Shown: positions 7,199 to 16,425 of the stretch, piece after piece | Numbering within the stretch: position 1 is the stretch's first letter | Layout of the letters: the number at the start of each line of letters is the position of its first letter | Program-made: the position numbers and the translations under genes | From: a virus | Length of the DNA: 39,420 nt | Virus record (IMG/VR): IMGVR_UViG_3300034820_000014 | Span: 1 to 39,420 of that record | Direction: 5' to 3' (one strand) | The notes under the pieces: generated by a model | Databases searched by the model: none | Told to the model about the DNA's origin: nothing | What the model saw: the letters and a program-made list of their open reading frames with translations, nothing else

Positions 7199-9159
7199 TA
7201 CTGGAGCACCTCAGCGGTTAATGGATCAAATACAAGGCTGATACTCGTAACTGTAGGGCTGGAAGCCACTGTGTCATCGCAGTTTATCTCAATACCCAAT
7301 TGGAGCTCGCTGAATCTTCCAGATATATTGTCCCCACCAAACAGAGAAGTCCTTGCGTAATTTAAAAGTCCTTCAAAGGTAGCAACGTTACTAAAGTACT
7401 GTGAGTACTGCCAGGCACCTCTGTCAATTGAATATTTCAATCTTACCGTCACTCCATCAGGTAGGGTTAACCACGTCCCCTCCATAAAGTTGGCGTTTTT
7501 TGTCTTCCCCACATACCCAAAGTCGTAAATTATCGTCTCCAGTGTGGCGTAAGCGGCAGGTTTAGAACTACTGTTTACTACGTCAACCCCGTATCCACCG
7601 TTTGAATCATCTCGCCAACTTATAAACAAGTTATCCCCAAAGTTCTGCACCATCCCTATCGAAAGGTTGTTACTTCCGGAATACGTCTTAGAACCTGTGG
7701 AAATCACATAAGAATACCCAAAAGAGTTAGCGTAGTTCTTATCCACCTGACCCCAAGAATAAACCCCAAATTCTATATTCGTATTAGTAGAAACCGAGGG
7801 GTATGCCATTAGCTGAACGCCGTTTCTCACAGTAGCCGCATACGGGTAAACTTTAGTCGTATCGTTGTTGTTCCCTAGTGAGTTTTCCCCAAAGGGCATC
7901 GTCCTAATCTTCTCAGGCTGAGAAGTTACGGAACTGAGCGCGTACCAAGCCCCGCCAGCATAGTAAAAAATCACATTCTTATACTGGTGAATCGCATATG
8001 GGGAGCCTTCGGGGACTTGTAAGAAATAGTTATAAGTAGAACTCAACCCATCCCAGAAGAATATAATCCCGTCTTGTGGGGTTTGGCTCCCTGTCGAGGT
8101 TTTCTCACAAGCAATCGCTAAGTATTCATTAAACACAGCCAGCCCGCACACCTCGTAACCCGGAGGGAACGTGAGTTTATGCCGCTGCCACGAGGAATTA
8201 GAAGGGTTTGCCTCACCCAAAGGTTCGTAAACACTCAGATAATGCTCATTTCCAATGCAGATAAACTGTTGAAAATTCGACATAGGGTGCATCCCATTAT
8301 TAGGTGAGACCAAACGGTCAGCCCAAACTTGAAGATCGCAAGTACTTAGATCATTAGAGGCAGTGGAAGAGATTGTCCCATCCGCTACGGTGGAAGTTAC
8401 GTGAATGTGGTAAGTCTGTGCCGCTGGCGAGACTTGGACGCGTATAGGAGTAGTAAAGACGAAATTATTCCAAGCGTTACTTGCCATGCTGGCGGCGGCG
8501 ATGGTTACCGATCCTAAGTTGTTGTTCAATCCATCGTGTAACGTTAATGTCCAGTTACCCGTACCTTTCGCCACAACGAATATAGAAATCTTGTTAAGTG
8601 GCTCTATGTCGGTTTGAAAGTATCTGAGCTGCGCCGTGTTTCCTTCCACATATGAAGTCCCTATGGCCGTGGTCATAGTGCCACCAAACTGATTACTGTT
8701 GACATTCAGAGGTGCCGTGTTTGCATTGTTGTTATATGTAGACTGAGATATGCCATAAAAATTTGGCTGCAAAGATGGAGTGCCGGATACAGGATTGTAC
8801 AAACTCACTGTTTTTGCACTAGCGATATAAATGGAGTCTTGGTCTTGTCGGTATAAGAGGCCAAACGCCCCATTGGGCAATGCACCTATAGCAGACCAGG
8901 ATGCTCCTGTAGTACGACGATAAAATTGTCCTAGCGAACCAATGCCATAGAGCTTCCCCGAATTGTCCATGACCATATTCTGTACAAGATCTTTAATAAC
9001 CCCGCTATCTTCTCTAGCAGTTCGGGATAACAGAGTAATCTGCGATGGAGACTTCCTAAAATCAACAGCCTGGGAGTAGGCAAAAGAGTGCTCAATACCA
9101 AGTTTCTTATCGGTCGCCCAACCCCCCGAAAAGTTTGATAAGACTAAAGGCTTACTCAT
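7198..9159 (-). CDS. beta-propeller-like tail hub/stabilisation protein (P22 gp10-type candidate), 653 aa
   Basis: The N-terminus MSKPLVLSNFSGGWATDKKL fits the family of short-tailed-phage proteins that begin with an NxxGG motif and form the tail hub. A run of beta-blades follows (LYGIGSLGQFYRR, IYIASAKTVSLYNP, FICIGNEHYLSVYEP, IIFFWDGLSSTYN). There are no membrane segments. It directly follows the adaptor candidate, the same order as P22 gp4-gp10. The hub assignment is by pattern and order; a receptor-binding propeller is the alternative. Confidence 0.55.
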   Translation of the reverse strand: MSKPLVLSNFSGGWATDKKLGIEHSFAYSQAVDFRKSPSQITLLSRTAREDSGVIKDLVQNMVMDNSGKLYGIGSLGQFYRRTTGASWSAIGALPNGAFGLLYRQDQDSIYIASAKTVSLYNPVSGTPSLQPNFYGISQSTYNNNANTAPLNVNSNQFGGTMTTAIGTSYVEGNTAQLRYFQTDIEPLNKISIFVVAKGTGNWTLTLHDGLNNNLGSVTIAAASMASNAWNNFVFTTPIRVQVSPAAQTYHIHVTSTVADGTISSTASNDLSTCDLQVWADRLVSPNNGMHPMSNFQQFICIGNEHYLSVYEPLGEANPSNSSWQRHKLTFPPGYEVCGLAVFNEYLAIACEKTSTGSQTPQDGIIFFWDGLSSTYNYFLQVPEGSPYAIHQYKNVIFYYAGGAWYALSSVTSQPEKIRTMPFGENSLGNNNDTTKVYPYAATVRNGVQLMAYPSVSTNTNIEFGVYSWGQVDKNYANSFGYSYVISTGSKTYSGSNNLSIGMVQNFGDNLFISWRDDSNGGYGVDVVNSSSKPAAYATLETIIYDFGYVGKTKNANFMEGTWLTLPDGVTVRLKYSIDRGAWQYSQYFSNVATFEGLLNYARTSLFGGDNISGRFSELQLGIEINCDDTVASSPTVTSISLVFDPLTAEVLQ

Positions 9160-10079
9160 TACGAATTTAAGCTGGGTGTTGGTGGCAACAACCAGGTATT
9201 AAGGTATAGATCGTCCTCTGAAATGACATTAGAAGACATGGCACTGGAGTATTCTTGTTCGCAATCATGCTGCATCTTGTAGAACATTCCGGGTGATTCT
9301 TCTGTTCCAAGGTGGAATTGTGAACGCTCCTCATTGCCTTGGGCGCTGAAATAGTTTCCCAGGGCGTAGTGCATGGGCGCGTCAACGTATTGTTTCGGAA
9401 GAATTCCAAGCTGCCCAACCCTCCAGGCTTTACCAGAACCAGAGGAGCCTACGTAGGCAGATTTTAAAGTCAAAGTCGTGCTAGTCGATGCAACAATTTC
9501 GTAAGCAGTATTGTCCACCTCACCCGTTACTTGAAAGTAAAGGCTTGTCTGGTCAGTAGTGAATATACCGCTTGATGCGGTTATAGTGGCGGAACCGTTT
9601 GTAACCGTAACTGTAGCTCCTGTAGAGATTGAGGTCACGTCATCTATGGTCAAATCATGATCGGCTGGCTGATAATAGTATCTCAAACCATTGGTGACTG
9701 TTTGCGAAGGTATAGGCCACAGTGAGACCTCATCATTCCCGATCATAAAATACCAGGCTGGCCAGTTGCTATTCTGATTATAAGAAGTTATCTGCCGCCA
9801 TTGGTATTCGTTTCTCACTTCTTTAACAGGTGGTTGGTAGGTATTACTTACTAAAACTGTCATGCCTGTCACACGCACACAATCTACAGGAGTTTGATAA
9901 ATGCCCTGTTGGGCAATTAAATTGGTAAACTGCTGCTTGCGGGTATAGTAGCGGGCGAGTTTAGCATTAAACAAATGGTATCCAGTGTTCATATCCTGCT
10001 TAAGCTGGGTAAGAGTCCCCGCACTGGGATCACGGGTCAACCTTTGGGTTTTTTGGTAAGAATCTTGCCAGGTAATCAT
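9159..10079 (-). CDS. tail adaptor candidate (head-to-tail connector), 306 aa
   Basis: The helical N-terminus (residues 1-70, TLTQLKQDMNTGYHLFNAKL) is followed by a central beta-region and a helical C-terminus with QFHLGTEESPGMFYK. This helix-rich start followed by 'QGIYQTPVDCVRV' is seen in adaptor/tubular proteins of short-tailed phages. It sits between a fibre gene and the hub candidate and overlaps the hub start by one base. The specific family is not certain. Confidence 0.5.
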   Translation of the reverse strand: MITWQDSYQKTQRLTRDPSAGTLTQLKQDMNTGYHLFNAKLARYYTRKQQFTNLIAQQGIYQTPVDCVRVTGMTVLVSNTYQPPVKEVRNEYQWRQITSYNQNSNWPAWYFMIGNDEVSLWPIPSQTVTNGLRYYYQPADHDLTIDDVTSISTGATVTVTNGSATITASSGIFTTDQTSLYFQVTGEVDNTAYEIVASTSTTLTLKSAYVGSSGSGKAWRVGQLGILPKQYVDAPMHYALGNYFSAQGNEERSQFHLGTEESPGMFYKMQHDCEQEYSSAMSSNVISEDDLYLNTWLLPPTPSLNS

Positions 10080-11057
10080 TCAAGCGGCCTCGTAAAATCC
10101 CGTAGTTTGAAATCCATCTGACGCACCGAAGGTGAAAGGAATAGTACTACTTGCAGAAGCAGTGTATGTACCGTAAGTGGAAGCAGTGCCAATCGGCCGG
10201 ATTTCGACCGTAGTAGTTGACACCACTATAGGAAACCCTTCGTACCCAGCGGTGCCCGCATCAAGAAAAGAAGCGCTACCAATCGAATCGTTCGTTATAT
10301 AGTCGGCACTCATTGTAGCCGGGACACTAAAAATGATAGCCCCACTTACGGCAGTGGTGGTGCCAAAAACCAATCGAAGTCGATAATAAACAGTTTTGCC
10401 TATCTGCACATAACGTGCCATGAGCGTACCATTGCCGACTGTGACATTAGTAAATGTAGGTGTCCAAGTCTGCCAAGCCCAACCCGAACCTGTACCGGCT
10501 AATAACTTAGCCGGTGTGACTGCGCTATCCGCAATATTCGCAGTAATTACTGAGTTATTTGTATTCAAGACTCCCGCACTGATCTGCAACCCCGCTACTG
10601 TAACAACCGTCGCGCTTGTGTGCCCCGCGATTGAATCCACTGTAATAGTTGAGTTATCTATTGTCCCCCCGGTAATTGCAGGGCTTGTAAGGGTCTTGTT
10701 TGTGAGGGTCTGCGACACATCCGTCCCCACTAAAGTTGTTGTAGCGTTTGGAACGGTGTATGTCCTTGTGGTGGCCGTCGTAATCCCTGAAAGCTGGAAC
10801 TTTGCCTGCTTAGTCGTGTCCCCATCATCCTGGAGCGTAAAGAGGGTATCTTTGGCCGTTATGGTATTTGTGTTACCGATGACCTTATTTGTAAGTGTTT
10901 GAACCGTTGAGATATCTGCTGGTTGTCCATTTACTCCCAAAAAGGTATTCCGGTTGATCTTGTTCGTCGCATTAGGAGACGCCGTGTCAATTACGAGGTA
11001 ATCCGCGCTACCATCAATAGTAGAAGTCGCTGTAAGGGCTGAAATAGTAGTACTCAT
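10080..11057 (-). CDS. tail fibre protein, 325 aa
   Basis: It carries the repeated fibre motif QTLTNK (QTLTNKVIG, QTLTNKTLTSPAI) that is widespread in phage fibres and appendages, followed by a compact beta domain (YVQIGKTVYYRLRLVFG) as in C-terminal receptor-binding heads. Start overlaps the stop of 11054-11248. The N-terminus probably attaches to the particle and the C-terminus contacts the host. Confidence 0.75.
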   Translation of the reverse strand: MSTTISALTATSTIDGSADYLVIDTASPNATNKINRNTFLGVNGQPADISTVQTLTNKVIGNTNTITAKDTLFTLQDDGDTTKQAKFQLSGITTATTRTYTVPNATTTLVGTDVSQTLTNKTLTSPAITGGTIDNSTITVDSIAGHTSATVVTVAGLQISAGVLNTNNSVITANIADSAVTPAKLLAGTGSGWAWQTWTPTFTNVTVGNGTLMARYVQIGKTVYYRLRLVFGTTTAVSGAIIFSVPATMSADYITNDSIGSASFLDAGTAGYEGFPIVVSTTTVEIRPIGTASTYGTYTASASSTIPFTFGASDGFQTTGFYEAA

Positions 11058-11248
11058 GATGCGTCATTCTCCGCCCATAAAGAAGTGGGGATTGGCGTAT
11101 ATGTACTGAGATCAGTAATAAGCTGCACACCCGAGAGGGTTGTAATGAGCACCCCTAAAAGAGTCGTGATATTCACATTACCACTCGCCCCCATCTCACC
11201 ATTACCAGATGTGGGTTGCCAGATTGTTACTGGAACACCGACAGACAT
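11054..11248 (-). CDS. small late protein, 64 aa
   Basis: No family is recognised. It is polar and beta-prone with 'VTIWQPTSGNGEMGASGNVNI'. It overlaps the previous stop by one base and the next start by four, so it is firmly within the late operon that starts at leader E2. Confidence 0.6.
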   Translation of the reverse strand: MSVGVPVTIWQPTSGNGEMGASGNVNITTLLGVLITTLSGVQLITDLSTYTPIPTSLWAENDAS

Positions 11249-11523
11249 TACTGCACCCTTGAAAGAACGGTTACGGTAATATCACAAGTGGCACTCGCCG
11301 TTACAACAACTGCCCCTTGTTGCGCAAGACCGCCATATTTAAAGATATTCCCAACGGTTGGGTTAGTGATTGTCGCAATAGTAGCTGCCGGAGTCCCGTA
11401 TTGTGTCGAACCGGCTACGGTGACGGTTATCGTCCCTGTAAGCGCGGCGTTAACCTGGATCAATATTGCGCCAGCTTGGGTAGCAACAGTGGTGGCAGCA
11501 GTTGTCGTGATATTCTTTGCCAT
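11248..11523 (-). CDS. small beta-rich structural protein, 91 aa
   Basis: The protein is Thr/Val/Ala-rich and probably all beta, with one Cys near the end. It is the first gene after leader E2, with GGGAG upstream of the ATG. Possibly a minor virion or fibre-associated protein. Confidence 0.6.
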   Translation of the reverse strand: MAKNITTTAATTVATQAGAILIQVNAALTGTITVTVAGSTQYGTPAATIATITNPTVGNIFKYGGLAQQGAVVVTASATCDITVTVLSRVQ

Positions 11524-11544
11524 GAGTTTCTTGGTTACTCCCTG

Positions 11545-11595
11545 GGAATAGAAAAACCCCCAAATAAATTGGGGAAATCCGCTTTTATTAGTATA
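11545..11595 (-). promoter_or_regulatory. late leader E2: promoter plus terminator-like hairpin
   Basis: -10 TATACT lies at 11590-11595, followed on the minus strand by AAAAGCGGATTTCCCCAA, loop, TTTGGGGG and a U5 run. It is the same architecture as E1, E3 and E4. Here a separate ribosome site (AGGGAG) lies after the U-run. Confidence 0.65.
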
Positions 11596-11598
11596 TCA

Positions 11599-11841
11599 CT
11601 AGATCGTGATTACAGCACCTACTCTAGACTGTATTTGGTTTAAGGTTGTCAGATTACTCTTTATCGCCTGCCCATCTGCTGTGATCGTCGCTACCACAGA
11701 AGCCTGCGTAACTGAGCCACTATTAGATATAGTATATGTCTTCGTCGATGTATAACCCGTCGCACTATCATTAAAGACAACATCTATTATGAAATTATCG
11801 TTTTGTAAATTTATTGAACTGACCGTTGCTGTGAATGCCAT
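11599..11841 (-). CDS. small structural protein, 80 aa
   Basis: The protein is beta-rich and starts MAFTATVSSI. The strong ribosome site AAAGGAG precedes the ATG. It lies in the fibre cluster just before leader E2. No family is named. Confidence 0.65.
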   Translation of the reverse strand: MAFTATVSSINLQNDNFIIDVVFNDSATGYTSTKTYTISNSGSVTQASVVATITADGQAIKSNLTTLNQIQSRVGAVITI

Positions 11842-11854
11842 ATCGTCTCCTTTA

Positions 11855-13066
11855 TTAACCTATTCCCATTAATGCCATTGTGCTCACTGTAGTAGTTGCA
11901 GCAGCTGGAGTGTAGTCCACAGATGCCCAAGTATTCGTCACCCCAATAGTCTGGACATTCGCTGTGCTTTCAATATATCCAATTTGCATCGAATCAAGAG
12001 TCGTCTGTGTCCATGCAGCCCCGTCAGGGTCTTGATAGGTAATAATTGGATAGTTCCTCGGGACTGCCGTAGCATTCGTGTTCCAGGTTGTTGTATTGGG
12101 GATAATCGCTGCTGATTGTGTCTTCGTCCCTGAGGCAGTTTTCTCAATTTCAAATTTAATAGCTGCAGTGGCATCAGCCGATACCAAATTGGCAAACCTT
12201 GCACCCACCAGCACCGTATTTACCGTATCCGAGGCTCCAATACCCGAGTTATCACAGTTAAATAAATCTTCAGCGTTAAGGAGAGCTGACGCATTATAAC
12301 TAGTGACGTCATCAGGAGGGATCTCATTGACACGCGTGAAGTTATTTCCAGCACCGGCGGTACCTCCAACATTAACTAAGAAACCATTAGAATCTCCTGC
12401 GGCATTCGGTTTAAGATGAATAATCTTCCCCGAACCAGGATATCCAGTCTGAAAAGAACCGGTTGTGTCGTTAATGGCTGTATCGTCAAACCACCACTCT
12501 CCTGTAGTTTGAGCCTCAGAATCCATATTAGCTCCCACCGAATAGGCAAAAACGTTCGAGAGTGTTTGGACAGAACTTGTCGCAAAGACAGACCCATCTA
12601 CTTTAGCCTCTAGGACGTCAGTAGCGCCCGCCTGAGAGGCGTCATGCTTTAATTCGACCATATACCAGGTATTGGTGCTTAAAGCTGAGGAGGCTGATCC
12701 TACCTGCGTACCCGCACCGTTACGGAGAATTAAAGTCCCATTTGCTTCAAGAGTTATCTTACTCCTAGGAGTTGATCCAACAGTACCAGAGGCACCATTG
12801 AGAGAAATAATATGGTTAGAAGCTGATGGAAGCGTTTGAACATTGAGATACACCCTTAAAAAGAATGGCCCGGCACCCGTTGCTGCGGCCCATTTATAGA
12901 GCGTACCCGCTGCCGTTGCCGATGTGAGAGAAGAAAGCCGCAACCCGTAAGTACCGGAACGGGCGGCACCCGTTGTAATCGTCGCCCCTGTCGCTCCAAT
13001 AGTTAGCCACTCAACACTTGTAGTGAGTGAATTAAGTTCAAAGCCGCTTTGGTGAAGGCGTGCCAT
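11855..13066 (-). CDS. LamG/concanavalin-like structural protein, 403 aa
   Basis: Residues about 20-215 have the shape of a LamG/ConA-type jelly-roll: GTYGLRLSS, FFLRVYLNVQ, NTWYMVELKHD, LEAKVDGSVFA, GEWWFDDTAI. Such domains in phages usually bind carbohydrate. The C-terminal part is another beta domain. ATG at 13066 overlaps the stop of the upstream gene (TGATG) and is preferred to the TTG one codon earlier. Likely a fibre or particle-surface adhesin. Confidence 0.65.
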   Translation of the reverse strand: MARLHQSGFELNSLTTSVEWLTIGATGATITTGAARSGTYGLRLSSLTSATAAGTLYKWAAATGAGPFFLRVYLNVQTLPSASNHIISLNGASGTVGSTPRSKITLEANGTLILRNGAGTQVGSASSALSTNTWYMVELKHDASQAGATDVLEAKVDGSVFATSSVQTLSNVFAYSVGANMDSEAQTTGEWWFDDTAINDTTGSFQTGYPGSGKIIHLKPNAAGDSNGFLVNVGGTAGAGNNFTRVNEIPPDDVTSYNASALLNAEDLFNCDNSGIGASDTVNTVLVGARFANLVSADATAAIKFEIEKTASGTKTQSAAIIPNTTTWNTNATAVPRNYPIITYQDPDGAAWTQTTLDSMQIGYIESTANVQTIGVTNTWASVDYTPAAATTTVSTMALMGIG

Positions 13067-14784
13067 CAAGCCTCGTCATAATAGGCGACACTCCAATGAA
13101 CAGTCTGTGCGCCGCTTAAGTTTAAATTCAAAAGCGTCGCAGAAGCGGTAGAGAATATATAGCTAGGGACGGCGACAGCTAAGTTAGCGCCCACATTAGC
13201 ACCGGTTGGGGCTTGTAATACAACTCTCCATAGTTCAGTACCGCTCGCGCCTGACTGGAATATACACGTAACGGCTGTAGTGGAAGTAGTCGTAAGAGAG
13301 AAAGCGTAAACTTTGAGCTTGTTCGTACCCGCTGCCACAAGAGTGTTGTTACCTGAGGAGCTTGCAGACCCGCCAGCAGAAGCTAAAGTACGTCCTGCAC
13401 CATTGGCGTCTACAACACGCTGTACACCAGCTCCAACAGCTCCCACACCCGTGGAAACTGCAGTCCCCGCAATGCTAGTTGTATCAGCTTGCAAAGCGTT
13501 ACCGGCAGTGATGTTCACTCCCCGTTCGTTACCGGCTGCGTCGCGGATAGTGTTATATAAGTTCCTGTTCGCAGACATGCGGAGGGTGCCCCAGTTGTTT
13601 TCAGTAATAGAAGTTGGGGAGGTATCGTCAAATACGGCGGCCATACCCGCGCCAAGCACGCCAGATGAGGTATTGGAGGTTGAACTGAGGCCACGAGCAC
13701 CGGTGAGGTTACCTGTAGCAAGGTCGTTTATACCCAAATAGAACGCATTCGCCGGAACTGCTGATCCTGTAGCCGAGTTAGAGCCCACTGTCCAGGTACC
13801 AGATTGTAGGGCTGTCATCCCTAATGATGGAAGTGCCCAATTTGAAGCTGAGAATATAATCTGCCCAGAGGTAGTACCGGCAGATATGCCTGTTACGTTT
13901 AATCTAAAATAGCGAGCACTTGTACTACCTACGAATATACCGGTACCGCCAACAGTAGTAGCCCCAGCAATATTAGAAAACCCCTCCTGTATCATAACTA
14001 CGGGGAACCAGTTTGAGTTATCGTTAGATGCCTGGAATACTACAGATGAATTTGTTCCCTGCGCATTAATCTGGACGGACACAGAACTATAATTACTTAC
14101 GTCCGTAGACGCCACAGACTGAACGGTAGTAGTAGTGAATGATACACTCTTGCGTGTTGGCGCTGTTAATACTGCGTTCTGCCCTGAGTCTCCAGCAATC
14201 GTATTTGCAATTTGCGTGCCATCGGTAATCTTTGTCTGCGCAGTACCTCCCGTGAGTGTGGCGTCCAGCGCCAGACCATTAGTCGTACCAATATTGGCTG
14301 TCACTGTCCCACTGACTGGTTGGGTTACTGCAGACCCATCAACCTTTAGTGCGTTCGTAAGTTGGGGCTGGTCAGTTGCTAAAACAAATCTCTGCGTTCC
14401 AGCCGACTTGTTCCCAGAGTTAGTATCAATCGCCGTCCCACCAAGCTTGGTAGTGTTGTTATTGAGAGTTCCGTCAGAATCCCCCTTGGCAGACTGTATA
14501 AGAGTCCCGTCGTCCACCATCGCAAGGGTACCAGTAGCTGTACCGCGTGCAGCACCATCTGCGTATTGAGTCCCGCCACCAAACGAAGTAATCTGGTTTC
14601 CTGACCCATCTACAATAGCTACCCCAACAGCCGTTGTCGCTCCCGCGATAGGCAGGGCTGACCCACCGATGGTAGCGGAGCTGTTTAACACGTGGTTGGT
14701 ACTGGTTAGGTACTCAGCAGACTGGGTTATGGTACTACGTGCGTATAATATTTCTCGTTGATTAGGTGAAATGTCTTTTGACAT
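13066..14784 (-). CDS. large Ser/Thr/Gly-rich fibre or surface protein, 572 aa
   Basis: The protein is beta-rich with low-complexity repeats of Thr, Ser, Gly and Ala. The C-terminal domain ends in AVTCIFQSGASGTELWR... and VHWSVAYYDEA, resembling small phage surface domains. The start at 14784 has GAGGGA seven bases upstream; a longer TTG start would remove that site. It is the first gene after leader E3 and is coupled to the LamG-type gene. Confidence 0.6.
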   Translation of the reverse strand: MSKDISPNQREILYARSTITQSAEYLTSTNHVLNSSATIGGSALPIAGATTAVGVAIVDGSGNQITSFGGGTQYADGAARGTATGTLAMVDDGTLIQSAKGDSDGTLNNNTTKLGGTAIDTNSGNKSAGTQRFVLATDQPQLTNALKVDGSAVTQPVSGTVTANIGTTNGLALDATLTGGTAQTKITDGTQIANTIAGDSGQNAVLTAPTRKSVSFTTTTVQSVASTDVSNYSSVSVQINAQGTNSSVVFQASNDNSNWFPVVMIQEGFSNIAGATTVGGTGIFVGSTSARYFRLNVTGISAGTTSGQIIFSASNWALPSLGMTALQSGTWTVGSNSATGSAVPANAFYLGINDLATGNLTGARGLSSTSNTSSGVLGAGMAAVFDDTSPTSITENNWGTLRMSANRNLYNTIRDAAGNERGVNITAGNALQADTTSIAGTAVSTGVGAVGAGVQRVVDANGAGRTLASAGGSASSSGNNTLVAAGTNKLKVYAFSLTTTSTTAVTCIFQSGASGTELWRVVLQAPTGANVGANLAVAVPSYIFSTASATLLNLNLSGAQTVHWSVAYYDEA

Positions 14785-14786
14785 TA

Positions 14787-14826
14787 AAAAATCCCTCAAT
14801 TGGGGAATTCCGCTTCCTACAGTATA
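14787..14826 (-). promoter_or_regulatory. late leader E3: promoter plus SD-sequestering hairpin
   Basis: -10 TATACT at 14821-14826 directly abuts the TAG stop of the upstream gene. AAGCGGAATTCCCC follows, then CAATTGA and GGGA with a U6 run into the ATG. The 3' arm of the hairpin contains the ribosome site GAGGGA, so folding would hide it. Confidence 0.65.
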
Positions 14827-15615
14827 CTACATCTCTAGCAAAGCCGCATTCTGCTTAATAGAGGCCTCCTGTTGCGTGACCTTTATCTCCCTCACGCGAA
14901 GTACTTTATCTTTATCATCTAGCGAACGCGCCCGTACGGCAATGTTCTCACGCTCAACCTTCATTTGGTCGGTGAACTGATTGTATTCTTCCCGTGCTGT
15001 AGATGCCCTCAATAAGATAGTATTCAGATCTCGCTCAGCTGTTTCCTTTTTCGAGGCTATTTCGATTTCTAATTCACCTATCTGCTCCACAAGATCTTCT
15101 CTTTTGTCAATCAATAAACCAATCGACTCTTCCAACGATCTTTTGCTGTCTTCAAGGGGAAGGATAGACCCCTTAAGCGTGCCGATTTGTTCACTGAGGC
15201 CAACAATGACACCCCGCTTCCTAGCGGTGGTGTCATTAAGGTCACTAAGCCTTGCGGTAAATTCATCAATCTGTGTCTGGAGAGTTAGAGCGTCGCTCTT
15301 CAATAGTTCGATCTCGTCAAAAGTATCCCGTTTTTTACCTTGTAAAGACTCTACTCCCCCAATGAGTACCTTCTTAGTGCTTTCTAACCCTAGAATCTCT
15401 TTTTTCAACGGATCCAACCTACTACTAAGCTCATTCTCACGTTCTGTGAGTAAAATGGCCGTTTCAGCATCAATTTTAGACTGTAGCTGCTGCTGCTCGA
15501 GTGCTGTCTGCTTTAGGTCGGCTTGGGCTACGCTTAACCGCGTCTCCGCCGTTTCCACTTCCTTCAGCAAATCCTGCAGTTGGCTCAGCAGCTCGGAGTT
15601 CGGGGAATGCTTCAT
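14827..15615 (-). CDS. long coiled-coil protein, 262 aa
   Basis: Nearly the whole chain is heptad-patterned coiled coil (for example SELLSQLQDLLKEVETAE, REDLVEQIGELEIEIASKK), with no membrane segment. It overlaps the upstream gene by 140 bases in another frame, and only a weak ribosome site precedes the ATG. The heptad pattern begins right at this start, which supports a separate protein rather than a fusion. Possibly a virion scaffold, ruler or internal protein. Confidence 0.7.
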   Translation of the reverse strand: MKHSPNSELLSQLQDLLKEVETAETRLSVAQADLKQTALEQQQLQSKIDAETAILLTERENELSSRLDPLKKEILGLESTKKVLIGGVESLQGKKRDTFDEIELLKSDALTLQTQIDEFTARLSDLNDTTARKRGVIVGLSEQIGTLKGSILPLEDSKRSLEESIGLLIDKREDLVEQIGELEIEIASKKETAERDLNTILLRASTAREEYNQFTDQMKVERENIAVRARSLDDKDKVLRVREIKVTQQEASIKQNAALLEM

Positions 15616-16150
15616 TTTCTTGCTCGTTTAGTTTATCAACGCCTGCACGCATCTGATCTGTAACACTATCCACCCCACCAATAGCCTCCGTGGTACTCCT
15701 ACGTGAACGTACAACTCTATTTTCGACAAGACTCCGTTGGTAAGGGTCAGCCAAGAGCAACTTTTTGCCTTCGCGCTGCATGATTTCATTCACGAGTTGT
15801 CTCACAACCACCTGCGCTTCATTACCAAATAGGTTGAGAGTTGAACCACTTCGGATCAAAACTTTATTCGTAATGGGCAAACGTGCATTGTGGTCGCGGT
15901 TCTTAAGATCCAGCCCATAATTTCGCTTCACATCTGCTTCTGTTGTGCTAATAGGATTGGTTACACTATCTCGGCGGATTTCAAAGGGTAAGTTAACAGG
16001 TTTATCCTGCCCCACCATGCCGTAAAAATCGACAGAAAGAGGATTAAAGACCGTGACTACTTCGTAAGCTGTCGCACCCTCTAGGAGAGGCTTGGGGGCA
16101 ATCCCTTGGTCTTCAACCGACCCAGGGCCAGCCGCGTTATTTTTTTCCAT
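15476..16150 (-). CDS. virion-associated hypothetical protein, 224 aa
   Basis: The soluble central domain (residues about 25-140) has 'YEVVTVFNPLSVDFYGMVG' and 'NARLPITNKVLIRSGSTLNLFG'. The C-terminal 45 residues, which lie in the overlap with the next gene, are low-complexity (Ala/Gly/Arg/Ser). The start overlaps the previous gene by 14 bases, with AAAGGAAA as ribosome site. It sits between head and fibre genes, so head-tail joining is possible. Confidence 0.6.
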   Translation of the reverse strand: MEKNNAAGPGSVEDQGIAPKPLLEGATAYEVVTVFNPLSVDFYGMVGQDKPVNLPFEIRRDSVTNPISTTEADVKRNYGLDLKNRDHNARLPITNKVLIRSGSTLNLFGNEAQVVVRQLVNEIMQREGKKLLLADPYQRSLVENRVVRSRRSTTEAIGGVDSVTDQMRAGVDKLNEQENEAFPELRAAEPTAGFAEGSGNGGDAVKRSPSRPKADSTRAAAATV

Positions 16151-16340
16151 TGGTTTCCTTTTTTAAAGTTCTCTCAGCATCAATAACCTTAGCAGGATCA
16201 ACAGTAAGCAACTCATCAATTAGACGATACTCGCCCTGTAAGCGATTCATTTCAGCGTCGATAGAGTCACGCTGAGCCTTTAATTCGTCGAATTTCTTTG
16301 AAACAGCTTCTTTTTTACTAGTGATTGTTTCCACGTCCAT
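16137..16340 (-). CDS. short coiled-coil protein, 67 aa (leaderless)
   Basis: The protein is a helical coiled coil throughout (DELKAQRDSIDAEMNRLQGE). Only nine bases separate its -10 box from the ATG and there is no ribosome site, so the mRNA is probably leaderless. It opens the transcription unit that follows the terminator after the head genes. Confidence 0.7.
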   Translation of the reverse strand: MDVETITSKKEAVSKKFDELKAQRDSIDAEMNRLQGEYRLIDELLTVDPAKVIDAERTLKKETNGKK

Positions 16341-16349
16341 ATTAAGCGT

Positions 16350-16370
16350 AGTATATCAAACATCGAACAA
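16350..16370 (-). promoter_or_regulatory. promoter of the coiled-coil unit
   Basis: -10 TATACT at 16350-16355. Upstream TTTTTGTTCGATG resembles the segments before the TerS and portal promoters. It directly follows the terminator at 16385-16405. Confidence 0.6.
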
Positions 16371-16384
16371 AAATGGAACATAGC

Positions 16385-16405
16385 AAAAAAGGCTCCCGCA
16401 GAGCC
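16385..16405 (-). terminator. intrinsic terminator after head genes
   Basis: On the minus strand: GGCTC, loop TGCGG, GAGCC, then U6. It lies 20 bases after the stop of 16426-17046. Confidence 0.8.
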
Positions 16406-16425
16406 CTCAATGCTTAATTGTACCA

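Noticed and set aside
11216-11643. Rightward frames crossing leader E2
   Set aside because: They run through the promoter/hairpin and opposite three coupled leftward genes.
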